Shown here: piece after piece, positions 48,075 to 59,987 of the stretch
Numbering within the stretch: position 1 is the stretch's first letter
Layout of the letters: the number at the start of each line of letters is the position of its first letter
Origin: Tridacna crocea
Lineage: Eukaryota; Mollusca; Bivalvia; Cardiida; Cardiidae
DNA: 64,000 nt
Reading direction: 5' to 3'
Assembly (NCBI GenBank): GCA_943736015.1
Contig: OX031057.1
Coordinates: forward strand, 61,400,001 to 61,464,000
Notes under the pieces: generated by a model
Databases searched by the model: none
What the model saw: the letters and a program-made list of their open reading frames with translations, nothing else
Told to the model about the DNA's origin: nothing
Translations under genes and position numbers: made by a program

Positions 48075-49761
48075 CAAAAATATAAAATTCAGAAGCAACT
48101 GGTTGCTGTTGCGGAAACTTTTTCCGATAAAAAAATCTTGTTCTTGTTTGAAGAATTTAGAAGTAGGCCATAAAGATACAATAAGATGTAAGAATAACTA
48201 AAAATCAGTTTTTTTCTTTGATAGGGTAGAAAACATTGTGGGAAAAGGAGAAAATGCTGGGAACCTGCATTTCTCCTTTCCTCAGATTATTTTCAAAAGC
48301 CTTCTCTTTCAGGGGTGTTAATAAAAGGCGTCATTGTGTGGTAAAAGGTTAATAAGAATAAACAGATATCCCCCTTTCCCATCAGCCAATCAAATTTCTT
48401 CCCTCTCTGAAATTATCCAATCAGAGAAGCTTTAAGGAAATCAGAATGGGAACCAAGAGCCAAAATCAGAATGGGAACCAACAGCCAATCAGATATTCAA
48501 CAGCCAATCAGAGAGCTTCAAAATCGCTCCAAAATGGCGCCATAATTTATCGAAAAAAACAGTGAAAAAAAACGGCATAAAAGTGGATTTAAAGTCTTCT
48601 TTAAAGGCTGCTGTGCAGTCCTTGGCGAGCTGCCAGGCATGCACCATCCACACATGCCAGATTTCACTGAAAATGGGCAAACATTTAAGAAAATAGGGGC
48701 GCAGCAGACCTTGTTATGGTCTTTTGAAGCCCCTTGCAAGAATGCAAGAATTACTTCCCTTAGACCCTCGATGCAAGCCCCCCCCCCAAGCACTTCACTG
48801 GATTCGCTTTTCTAACTCAGCCCACAATAAATGCTGCACATTGAAACTTTCAATAAGCCAAAGTGATCAATGTACAGTGTAAAAAAAGCCCCAGAAATTA
48901 ATGCAACAAATGGCTAAAAAAAGACTGAAAACTCTTTTTGTTGCTTCCTATTGCATATATCAAACAAAGGCAACTGAAGTGTAATTTTTCTAATCTCTTC
49001 AAACCGCAACAAGAAACCCAGTTACGTTGACTACAGTCTCATATATGCCAGTTACGCTCATGCGAAAACCCCAGAAAATAATGTGACAAGTGGCTAAAAA
49101 AAGACTGAATGCTTCTTATTGCATAAATCAAACAAATGGAACAAAATTTTTAATGTATATTTTTTTCCTCCAATCTCTTTATACCATAAAGACAAGTCTA
49201 TTTATGTTGACTACGGTCTCAAAGGTGCCGGTTACGTATCCTTGAAAACGCGAAAAATCGACTTACGGAACAGTTCATAGCAGATGACACCTGTTGCTTG
49301 ATAGGTCAAATATAGGGAACTTAATTTCTAATATCTGTTTTTTACTCCTCTAGCCTTTTTTTACCGTGACAACAAACCCATTTAGGTTGTCTATTGTCTC
49401 GCAGGTGCCAGTTACGTACCCGCGAAAACATGAAAAATCGACTTACGGAACATTTTATAGCAGACGACAACTGTTGCTTAAAGTCAATTATAGGGATTTT
49501 TCTATTTTTTCTTTTTCATTTTCTCTCACTAGGGCCAATGATTTGGTTACGATGACCATCTCACCCATACTTGACTGATACGTGCTGCGCATAAAATCGT
49601 AAAATCAACTTTGACATTTTCGGAGGCAACTGATACCTGTTAAACAAATCAAAGAAAGGTAATCAAAATTTTTCCCTGTTTTCTTACCAGGGTCATGAAA
49701 ACATTAAACCAATTTTGACGACCGTGCGAGTCAAAAGTCAATTTTATGTTTAATCGCTGCG
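48075..49761. repeat. Satellite unit 26
   Basis: 1687 bp. Shares gctgggaacc and the five-C run with unit 25. Private marks: aaatttcttcc, ggcgagctgcc and gtatccttgaaa. Confidence 0.95.
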
Positions 49762-51449
49762 CAAAAATATAAAATTCAGAAGCAACTGGTTGCTGTTGCG
49801 GAAACTTTTTCCGATAAAAAAATCTTGTTCTTGTTTGAAGAATTTAGAAGTAGGCCATAAAGATACAATAAGATGTAAGAATAACTAAAAATCAGTTTTT
49901 TTCTTTGATAGGGTAGAAAACATTGTGGGAAAAGGAGAAAATGCTGGTAACCTGCATTTCTCCTTTCCTCAGATTATTTTCAAAAGCCTTCTCTTTCAGG
50001 GGTGTTAATAAAAGGCGTCATTGTGTGGTAAAAGGTTAATAAGAATAAACAGATATCCCCCCCTTTCCCATCAGCCAATCAAATCTCTTCCCTCTCTGAA
50101 ATTATCCAATCAGAGAAGCTTTAAGGAAATCAGAATGGGAACCAAGAGCCAAAATCAGAATGGGAACCAACAGCCAATCAGATATTCAACAGCCAATCAG
50201 AGAGCTTCAAAATCGCTCCAAAATGGCGCCATAATTTATCGAAAAAAACAGTGAAAAAAAACGGCATAAAAGTGGATTTAAAGTCTTCTTTAAAGGCTGC
50301 TGTGCAGTCCTTGGCGAACTGCCAGGCATGCACCATCCACACATGCCAGATTTCACTGAAAATGGGCAAACATTTAAGACAATAGGGGCGCAGCAGACCT
50401 GTTATGGTCTTTTGAAGCCCCTTGCAAGAATGCAAGAATTACTTCCCTTAGACCCTCGATGCAAGCCCCCCCCCCAAGCACTTCACTGGATTCGCTTTTC
50501 TAACTCAGCCCACAATAAATGCTGCACATTGAAACTTTCAATAAGCCAAAGTGATCAATGTACAGTGTAAAAAAAGCCCCAGAAATTAATGCAACAAATG
50601 GCTAAAAAAAGACTGAAAACTCTTTTTGTTGCTTCCTATTGCATATATCAAACAAAGGCAACTGAAGTGTAATTTTTCTAATCTCTTCAAACCGCAACAA
50701 GAAACCCAGTTACGTTGACTACAGTCTCATATATGCCAGTTACACTCATGCGAAAACCCCAGAAAATAATGTGACAAGTGGCTAAAAAAAGACTGAATGC
50801 TTCTTATTGCATAAATCAAACAAATGGAACAAAATTTTTAATGTATATTTTTTTCCTCCAATCTCTTTATACCATAAAGACAAGTCTATTTATGTTGACT
50901 ATGGTCTCAAAGGTGCCGGTTACGTATCCGTGAAAACGCGAAAAATCGACTTACGGAACAGTTCATAGCAGATGACACCTGTTGCTTGATAGGTCAAATA
51001 TAGGGAACTTAATTTCTAATATCTGTTTTTTACTCCTCTAGCCTTTTTTTACCGTGACAACAAACCCATTTAGGTTGTCTATTGTCTCGCAGGTGCCAGT
51101 TACGTACCCGCGAAAACATGAAAAATCGACTTACGGAACATTTTATAGCAGATGACAACTGTTGCTTAAAGTCAATTATAGGGATTTTTCTATTTTTTCT
51201 TTTTCATTTTCTCTCACTAGGGCCAATGATTTGGTTACGATGACCATCTCACCCATACTTGACTGATACGTGCTGCGCATAAAATCGTAAAATCAACTTT
51301 GACATTTTCGGAGGCAACTGATACCTGTTAAACAAATCAAAGAAAGGTAATCAAAATTTTTCCCTGTTTTCTTACCAGGGTCATGAAAACATTAAACCAA
51401 TTTTGACGACCGTGCGAGTCAAAAGTCAATTTTATGTTTAATCGCTGCG
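49762..51449. repeat. Satellite unit 27
   Basis: 1688 bp. Marks: ttaagacaatag, cagacctgttatgg, gttacactcatg, gactatggtc and gcagatgacaactg (also in unit 4). Confidence 0.95.
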
Positions 51450-53138
51450 CAAAAATATAAAATTCAGAAGCAACTGGTTGCTGTTGCGGAAACTTTTTCC
51501 GATAAAAAAATCTTGTTCTTGTTTGAAGAATTTAGAAGTAGGCCATAAAGATACAATAAGATGTAAGAATAACTAAAAATCAGTTTTTTTCTTTGATAGG
51601 GTAGAAAACATTGTGGGAAAAGGAGAAAATGCTAGGAACCTGCATTTCTCCTTTCCTCAGATTATTTTCAAAAGCCTTCTCTTTCAGGGGTGTTAATAAA
51701 AGGCGTCATTGTGTGGTAAAAGGTTAATAAGAATAAACAGATATCCCCCCCTTTCCCATCAGCCAATCAAATCTCTTCCCTCTCTGAAATTATCCAATCA
51801 GAGAAGCTTTAAGGAAATCAGAATGGGAACCAAGAGCCAAAATCAGAATGGGAACCAACAGCCAATCAGATATTCAACAGCCAATCAGAGAGCTTCAAAA
51901 TCGCTCCAAAATGGCGCCATAATTTATCGAAAAAAACAGTGAAAAAAAACGGCATAAAAGTGGATTTAAAGTCTTCTTTAAAGGCTGCTGTGCAGTCCTT
52001 GGCGAACTGCCAGGCATGCACCATCCACACATGCCAGATTTCACTGAAAATGGGCAAACATTTAAGAAAATAGGGGCGCAGCAGACCTTGTTATGGTCTT
52101 TTCAAGCCCCTTGCAAGAATGCAAGAATTACTTCCCTTAGACCCTCGATGCAAGCCCCCCCCCCCCAAGCACTTCACTGGATTCGCTTTTCTAACTCAGC
52201 CCACAATAAATGCTGCACATTGAAACTTTCAATAAGCCAAAGTGATCAATGTACAGTGTAAAAAAAGCCCCAGAAATTAATGCAACAAATGGCTAAAAAA
52301 AGACTGAAAACTCTTTTTGTTGCTTCCTATTGCATATATCAAACAAAGGCAACTGAAGTGTAATTTTTCTAATCTCTTCAAACCGCAACAAGAAACCCAG
52401 TTACGTTGACTACAGTCTCATATATGCCAGTTACGCTCATGCGAAAACCCCAGAAAATAATGTGACAAGTGGCTAAAAAAAGACTGAATGCTTCTTATTG
52501 CATAAATCAAACAAATGGAACAAAATTTTTAATGTATATTTTTTTCCTCCAATCTCTTTATACCATAAAGACAAGTCTATTTATGTTGACTACGGTCTCA
52601 AAGGTGCCGGTTACGTATCCGTGAAAACGCGAAAAATCGACTTACGGAACAGTTCATAGCAGATGACACCTGTTGCTTGATAGGTCAAATATAGGGAACT
52701 TAATTTCTAATATCTGTTTTTTACTCCTCTAGCCTTTTTTTACCGTGACAACAAACCCATTTAGGTTGTCTATTGTCTCGCAGGTGCCAGTTACGTACCC
52801 GCGAAAACATGAAAAATCGACTTACGGAACATTTTATAGCAGACGACAACTGTTGCTTAAAGTCAATTATAGGGATTTTTCTATTTTTTCTTTTTCATTT
52901 TCTCTCACTAGGGCCAATGATTTGGTTACGATGACCATCTCACCCATACTTGACTGATACGTGCTGCGCATAAAATCCTAATCAACTTTGACATTTTCGG
53001 AGGCAACTGATACCTGTTAAACAAATCAAAGAAAGGTAATCAAAATTTTTCCCTGTTTTCTTACCAGGGTCATGAAAACATTAAACCAATTTTGACGACC
53101 GTGCGAGTCAAAAGTCAATTTTATGTTTAATCGCTGCG
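51450..53138. repeat. Satellite unit 28 (contains the left edge of the duplicated block)
   Basis: 1689 bp. Marks: gctaggaacc, tcttttcaag, C12 and, near its 3' end (52971), the short aaaatcctaatcaac shared with unit 17. Upstream of that it lacks unit 17's other marks, so the duplication edge falls inside this unit. Confidence 0.95.
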
Positions 53139-54828
53139 CAAAAATATAAAATTCAGAAGCAACTGGTTGCTGTTGCGGAAACTTTTTCCGATAAAAAAAT
53201 CTTGTTCTTGTTTAAAGAATTTAGAAGTAGGCCATAAAGATACAATAAGATGTAAGAATAACTAAAAATCAGTTTTTTTCTTTGATAGGTTAGAAAACAT
53301 TGTGGGAAAAGGAGAAAATGCTGGTAACCTGCATTTCTCCTTTCCTCAGATTATTTTCAAAAGCCTTCTCTTTCAGGGGTGTTAATAAAAGGCGTCATTG
53401 TGTGGTAAAAGGTTAATAAGAATAAACAGATATCCCCCCCTTTCCCATCAGCCAATCAAATCTCTTCCCTCTCTGAAATTATCCAATCAGAGAAGCTTTA
53501 AGGAAATCAGAACGGGAACCAAGAGCCAAAATCAGAATGGGAACCAACAGCCAATCAGATATTCAACAGCCAATCAGAGAGCTTCAAAATCGCTCCAAAA
53601 TGGCGCCATAATTTATCGAAAAAAAACAGTGAAAAAAAACGGCATAAAAGTAGATTTAAAGTCTTCTTTAAAGGCTGCTGTGCAGTCCTTGGCGAACTGC
53701 CAGGCATGCACCATCCACACATGCCAGATTTCACTGAAAATGGGCAAACATTTAAGAAAATAGGGGCGCAGCAGACCTTGTATGGTCTTTTCAAGCCCCT
53801 TGCAAGAATGCAAGAATTACTTCCCTTAGACCCTCGATGCAAGCCCCCCCCCCAAGCACTTCACTGGATTCGCTTTTCTAACTCAGCCCACAATAAATGC
53901 TGCACATTGAAACTTTCAATAAGCCAAAGTGATCAATGTACAGTGTAAAAAACGCCCCAGAAATTAATGCAACAAATGGCTAAAAAAAGACTGAAAACTC
54001 TTTTTGTTGCTTCCTATTGCATATATCAAACAAAGGCAACTGAAGTGTAATTTTTCTAATCTCTTCAAACCGCAACAAGAAACCCAGTTACGTTGACTAC
54101 AGTCTCATATATGCCAGTTACGCTCATGCGAAAACCCCAGAAAATAATGTGACAAGTGGCTAAAAAAAGACTGAATGCTTCTTATTGCATAAATCAAACA
54201 AATGGAACAAAATTTTTAATGTATATTTTTTTCCTCCAATCTCTTTATACCATAAAGACAAGTCTATTTATGTTGACTACGGTCTCAAAGGTGCCGGTTA
54301 CGTATCCGTGAAAACGCGAAAAATCGACTTACGGAACAGTTCATAGCAGATGACACCTGTTGCTTGATAGGTCAAATATAGGGAACTTAATTTCTAATAT
54401 CTGTTTTTTACTCCTCTAGCCTTTTTTTACCATGACAACAAACCCATTTAGGTTGTCTATTGTCTCGCAGGTGCCAGTTACGTACCCGCGAAAACATGAA
54501 AAATTGACTTACGGAACATTTTATAGCAGACGACAACTGTTGCTTAAAGTCAATTATAGGGATTTTTTCTATTTTTTCTTTTTCATTTTCTCTCACTAAG
54601 GCCAATGATTTGGTTACGATGACCATCTCACCCATACTTGACTGATACGTGCTGTGCATAAAATCGTAAAATCAACTTTGACATTTTCGGAGGCAACTGA
54701 TACCTGTTAAACAAATCAAAGAAAGGTAATCAAAATTTTTCCCTGTTTTCTTACCAGGGTCATGAAAACATTAAACCAATTTTGACGACCGTGCGAGTCA
54801 AAAGTCAATTTTATGTTTAATCGCTGCG
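53139..54828. repeat. Satellite unit 29 (duplicate of unit 18)
   Basis: 1690 bp. Shares with unit 18 gtttaaagaat, gataggttag, cagaacggg, aaaagtagattt, ttgtatgg, aaaaaacgcccc, accatgac, cactaaggcc and gctgtgcat, at an offset of 24414 bp. It differs in C-tract length and in aaaaattgactt. Confidence 0.95.
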
Positions 54829-56515
54829 CAAAAATATAAAATTCAGAAGCAACTGGTTGCTGTTGCGGAAACTTTTTCCGATAAAAAAATCTTGTTCTTG
54901 TTTGAAGAATTTAGAAGTAGGCCATAAAGATACAATAAGATGTAAGAATAACTAAAAATCAGTTTTTTTCTTTGATAGGGTAGAAAACATTGTGGGAAAA
55001 GGAGAAAATGCTGGTAACCTGCATTTCTCCTTTCCTCAGATTATTTTCAAAAGCCTTCTCTTTCAGGGGTGTTAATAAAAGGCGTCATTGTGTGGTAAAA
55101 GGTTAATAAGAATAAACAGATATCCCCCCCTTTCCCATCAGCCAATCAAATCTCTTCCCTCTCTGAAATTATCCAATCAGAGAAGCTTTAAGGAAATCAG
55201 AATGGGAACCAAGAGCCAAAATCAGAATGGGAACCAACAGCCAATCAGATATTCAACAGCCAATCAGAGAGCTTCAAAATCGCTCCAAAATGGCGCCATA
55301 ATTTATCGAAAAAAACAGTGAAAAAAACGGCATAAAAGTGGATTTAAAGTCTTCTTTAAAGGCTGCTGTGCAGTCCTTGGCGAACTGCCAGGCATGCACC
55401 ATCCACACATGCCAGATTTCACTGAAAATGGGCAAACATTTAAGAAAATAGGGGCGCAGCAGACCTTGTTATGGTCTTTTGAAGCCCCTTGCAAGAATGC
55501 AAGAATTACTTCCCTTAGACCCTCGATGCAAGCCCCCCCCCAAGCACTTCACTGGATTCGCTTTTCTAACTCAGCCCACAATAAATGCTGCACATTGAAA
55601 CTTTCAATAAGCCAAAGTGATCAATGTACAGTGTAAAAAAAGCCCCAGAAATTAATGCAACAAATGGCTAAAAAAAGACTGAAAACTCTTTTTGTTGCTT
55701 CCTATTGCATATATCAAACAAAGGCAACTGAAGTATAATTTTTCTAATCTCTTCAAACTGCAACAAGAAACCCAGTTACGTTGACTACAGTCTCATATAT
55801 GCCAGTTACGCTCATGCGAAAACCCCATAAAATAATGTGACAAGTGGCTAAAAAAAGACTGAATGCTTCTTATTGCATAAATCAAACAAATGGAACAAAA
55901 TTTTTAATGTATATTTTTTTCCTCCAATCTCTTTATACCATAAAGACAAGTCTATTTATGTTGACCACGGTCTCAAAGGTGCCGGTTACGTATCCGTGAA
56001 AACGCGAAAAATCGACTTACGGAACAGTTCATAGCAGATGACACCTGTTGCTTGATAGGTCAAATATAGGGAACTTAATTTCTAATATCTGTTTTTTACT
56101 CCTCTAGCCTTTTTTTACCGTGACAACAAACCCATTTAGCTTGTCTATTGTCTCGCAGGTGCCACTTACGTACCCGCAAAAACATGAAAAATCGACTTAC
56201 GGAACATTTTATAGCAGACGACAACTGTTGCTTAAAGTCAATTATAGGGATTTTTCTATTTTTTCTTTTTCATTTTCTCTCACTAGGGCCAATGATTTGG
56301 TTACGATGACCATCTCACCCATACTTGACTGATACGTGCTGCGCATAAAATCATAAAATCAACTTTGACATTTTCGGAGGCAACTGATACCTGTTAAACA
56401 AATCAAAGAAAGGTAATCAAAATTTTTCCCTGTTTTCTTACCACGGTCATGAAAACATTAAACCAATTTTGACGACCGTGCGAGTCAAAAGTCAATTTTA
56501 TGTTTAATCGCTGCG
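54829..56515. repeat. Satellite unit 30 (3' part duplicates unit 19)
   Basis: 1687 bp. The 3' part shares gaagtataat, cttcaaactgc, ccccataaaat, gaccacggtc, tttagcttg, gccacttacg, aaatcataaaatc and taccacggtc with unit 19. The 5' part has cagaatggg where unit 19 has cagaacggg, suggesting patchy conversion. Confidence 0.95.
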
Positions 56516-58205
56516 CAAAAATATAAAATTCAGAAGCAACTGGTTGCTGTTGCGGAAACTTTTTCCGATAAAAAAATCTTGTTCTTGTTTGAAGAATTTA
56601 GAAGTAGGCCATAAAGATACAATAAGATGTAAGAATAACTAAAAATCAGTTTTTTTTCTTTGATAGGGTAGAAAACATTGTTGGAAAAGGAGAAAATGCT
56701 GGTAACCTGCATTTCTCCTTTCCTCAGATTATTTTCAAAAGCCTTCTCTTTCAGGGGTGTTAATAAAAGGCGTCATTGTGTGGTAAAAGGTTAATAAGAA
56801 TAAACAGATATCCCCCCCTTTCCCATCAGCCAATCAAATCTCTTCCCTCTCTGAAATTATCCAATCAGAGAAACTTTAAGGAAATCAGAACGGGAACCAA
56901 GAGCCAAAATCAGAATGGGAACCAACAGCCAATCAGATATTCAACAGCCAATCAGAGAGCTTCAAAATCGCTCCAAAATGGCGCCATAATTTATCGAAAA
57001 AAACAGTGAAAAAAACGGCATAAAAGTGGATTTAAAGTCTTCTTTAAAGGCTGCTGTGCAGTCCTTGGCGAACTGCCAGGCATGCACCATCCACACATGC
57101 CAGATTTCACTGAAAATGGGCAAACATTTAAGAAAATAGGGGCGCAGCAGACCTTGTTATGGTCTTTTGAAGCCCCTTGCAAGAATGCAAGAATTACTTC
57201 CCTTAGACCCTCGATGCAAGCCCCCCCCCCCAAGCACTTCACTGGATTCGCTTTTCTAACTCAGCCCACAATAAATGCTGCACATTGAAACTTTCAATAA
57301 GCCAAAGTGATCAATGTACAGTGTAAAAAAAGCCCCAGAAATTAATGCAACAAATGGCTAAAAAAAGACTGAAAACTCTTTTTGTTGCTTCCTATTGCAT
57401 ATATCAAACAAAGGCAACTGAAGTGTAATTTTTCTAATCTCTTCAAACCGCAACAACAAACCCAGTTACGTTGACTACAGTCTCATATATGCCAGTTACG
57501 CTCATGCGAAAACCCCAGAAAATAATGTGACAAGTGGCTAAAAAAAGACTGAATGCTTCTTATTGCATAAATCAAACAAATAGAACAAAATTTTTAATGT
57601 ATATTTTTTTCCTCCAATCTCTTTATACCATAAAGACAAGTCTATTTATGTTGACTACGGTCTCAAAGGTGCTGGTTACGTATCCGTGAAAACGCGAAAA
57701 ATCGACTTACGGAACAGTTCATAGCAGATGACACCTGTTGCTTGATAGGTCAAATATAGGTAACTTAATTTCTAATATCTGTTTTTTACTCCTCTAGCCT
57801 TTTTTTACCATGACAACAAACCCATTTAGGTTGTCTATTGTCTCGCAGGTGCCAGTTACGTACCCGTGAAAACATGAAAAATCGACTTACGGAACATTTT
57901 ATAGCAGACGACAACTGTTGCTTAAAGTCAATTATAGGGATTTTTCTATTTTTTCTTTTTCATTTTCTCTCACTAGGGCCAATGATTTGGTTACGATGAC
58001 CATCTCACCCATACTTGACTGATACGTGCTGTGCATAAAATCATAAAATCAACTTTGACATTTTCGGAGGCAACTGATACCTGTTAAACAAATCAAAGAA
58101 AGGTAATCAAAATTTTTCCCTGTTTTCTTACCAGGGTCATGAAAACATTAAACCAATTTTGACGACCGTGCGAGTCAAAAGTCAATTTTATGTTTAATCG
58201 CTGCG
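56516..58205. repeat. Satellite unit 31 (duplicate of unit 20)
   Basis: 1690 bp. Shares eight T after atcag, gagaaacttt, cagaacggg, aacaacaaacc, caaatagaac, ggtgctggt, ataggtaac, cccgtgaaaac and gctgtgcataaaatcat with unit 20. Private: cattgttgg. Confidence 0.95.
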
Positions 58206-59466
58206 CAAAAATATAAAATTCAGAAGCAACTGGTTGCTGTTGCAGAAACTTTTTCCGATAAAAAAATCTTGTTCTTGTTTGAAGAATTTAGAAGTAGGCC
58301 ATAAAGATACAATAAGATGTAAGAATAACTAAAAATCAGTTTTTTTCTTTGATAGGGTAGAAAACATTGTGGGAAAAGGAGAAAATGCTGGTAACCTGCA
58401 TTTCTCCTTTCCTCAGATTATTTTCAAAAGCCTTCTCTTTCAGGGGTGTTAATAAAAGGCGTCATTGTGTGGTAAAAGGTTAATAAGAATAAACAGATAT
58501 CCCCCCCTTTCCCATCAGCCAATCAAATCTCTTCCCTCTCTGAAATTATCCAATCAGAGAAGCTTTAAGGAAATCAGAATGGGAACCAAGAGCCAAAATC
58601 AGAATGGGAACCAACAGCCAATCAGATATTCAACAGCCAATCAGAGAGCTTCAAAATCGCTCCAAAATGGCGCCATAATTTATCGAAAAAAACAGTGAAA
58701 AAAAACGGCATAAAAGTGGATTTAAAGTCTTCTTTAAAGGCTGCTGTGCAGTCCTTGGCGAACTGCCAGGCATGCATCATCCACACATGCCAGATTTCAC
58801 TGAAAATGGGCAAACATTTAAGAAAATAGGGGCGCAGCAGACCTTGTTATGGTCTTTTGAAGCCCCTTGCAAGAATGCAAGAATTACTTCCCTTAGACCC
58901 TCGATGCAAGCCCCCCCCCCCCAAGCACTTCACTGGATTCGCTTTTCTAACTCAGCCCACAATAAATGCTGCACATTGAAACTTTCAATAAGCCAAAGTG
59001 ATCAATGTACAGTGTAAAAAAAGCCCCAGAAATTAATGCAACAAATGGCTAAAAAAAGACTGAAAACTCTTTTTGTTGCTTCCTATTGCATATATCAAAC
59101 AAAGGCAACTGAAGTGTAATTTTTCTAATCTCTTCAAACCGCAACAAGAAACCCAGTTACGTTGACTACAGTCTCATATATGCCAGTTACGCTCATGCGA
59201 AAACCCCAGAAAATAATGTGACAAGTGGCTAAAAAAAGACTGAATGCTTCTTATTGCATAAATCAAACAAATGGAACAAAATTTTTAATGTATATTTTTT
59301 TCCTCCAATCTCTTTATACCATAAAGACAAGTCTATTTATGTTGACTACGGTCTCAAAGGTGCCGGTTACGTATCCGTGAAAACGCAAAAAATCGACTTA
59401 CGGAACAGTTCATAGCAGATGACACCTGTTGCTTGATAGGTCAAATATAGGGAACTTAATTTCTAA
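58206..59466. repeat. Satellite unit 32, hybrid of units 21 and 22, cut by copy 2
   Basis: 1261 bp up to the second retrotransposon. The 5' end carries unit 21's gctgttgcagaaac. The rest carries unit 22's gcatgcatcatcc and aaaacgcaaaaaatc. The C tract is 12. Confidence 0.95.
59463..59466. other. Target-site CTAA left of retrotransposon copy 2
   Basis: The same CTAA at the same satellite position as in copy 1. The right partner lies outside the window. Confidence 0.8.
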
Positions 59467-59984
59467 TGTTATGTACATACCCAGTTATTCCTAGCTTTGT
59501 TCATGTGTGTATCTATTTTTGAATGGTTTTCCCCTGTTGCTATTTTTAGAACTGGATTACTGGATTGTGGAATACTGTGCTGGAAGTTTCCAGGCCTTTT
59601 TACAATCTGATTACTAGAAGTTATGCAACTCATTTTTACATGAATTTTCTGGAAGTTTCCCTGTTATTATAAAAGGAAAAGCTTTTTACATCTCAGTGTT
59701 CACTAGTTAATACATGATTGCCAGACTACAGTGGGGATTATCTTGTGTTTGGATTATATTTGGATTTGGATCAGACTAGACTAAAGTAAGGATTACTTTG
59801 TGTGCTTGGATTACATTCAGTTTGGATCAGGATCAGATTGGAATTAAGACTGGAATAGTTTGTCTTCTGAATTTAACGTCTAAGGTATTGTTTTGTACTA
59901 TTGTAATATTGTCACTGTTTATTTGATATTTTTGTTAATAAATTCTGTTAATTGTTATCGTTTGTTGCTGGCTTCTTCTTTCTA
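59467..59984 (+). repeat. 5' LTR of copy 2, same 20-bp U5 loss
   Basis: 518 bp, ending ttctttcta then agaatgaggg exactly as in copy 1. TATAAAAGG is at 59668-59676. Sharing both private deletions with copy 1 shows that they predate the duplication. Confidence 0.95.
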
Positions 59985-59987
59985 AGA

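Larger units (their letters stand above)
42352..59466. repeat. Megasatellite array, right block (rest of unit 22, units 23-32)
   Basis: The same satellite resumes directly after the retrotransposon's target duplication at 42352. Unit starts are at 43011, 44701, 46389, 48075, 49762, 51450, 53139, 54829, 56516 and 58206. The last unit is interrupted at 59466 by a second copy of the same retrotransposon. Units 23-27 resemble the common form. Units 28-32 carry the rarer variants seen in units 17-22, which reveals a large duplication. Confidence 0.98.
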
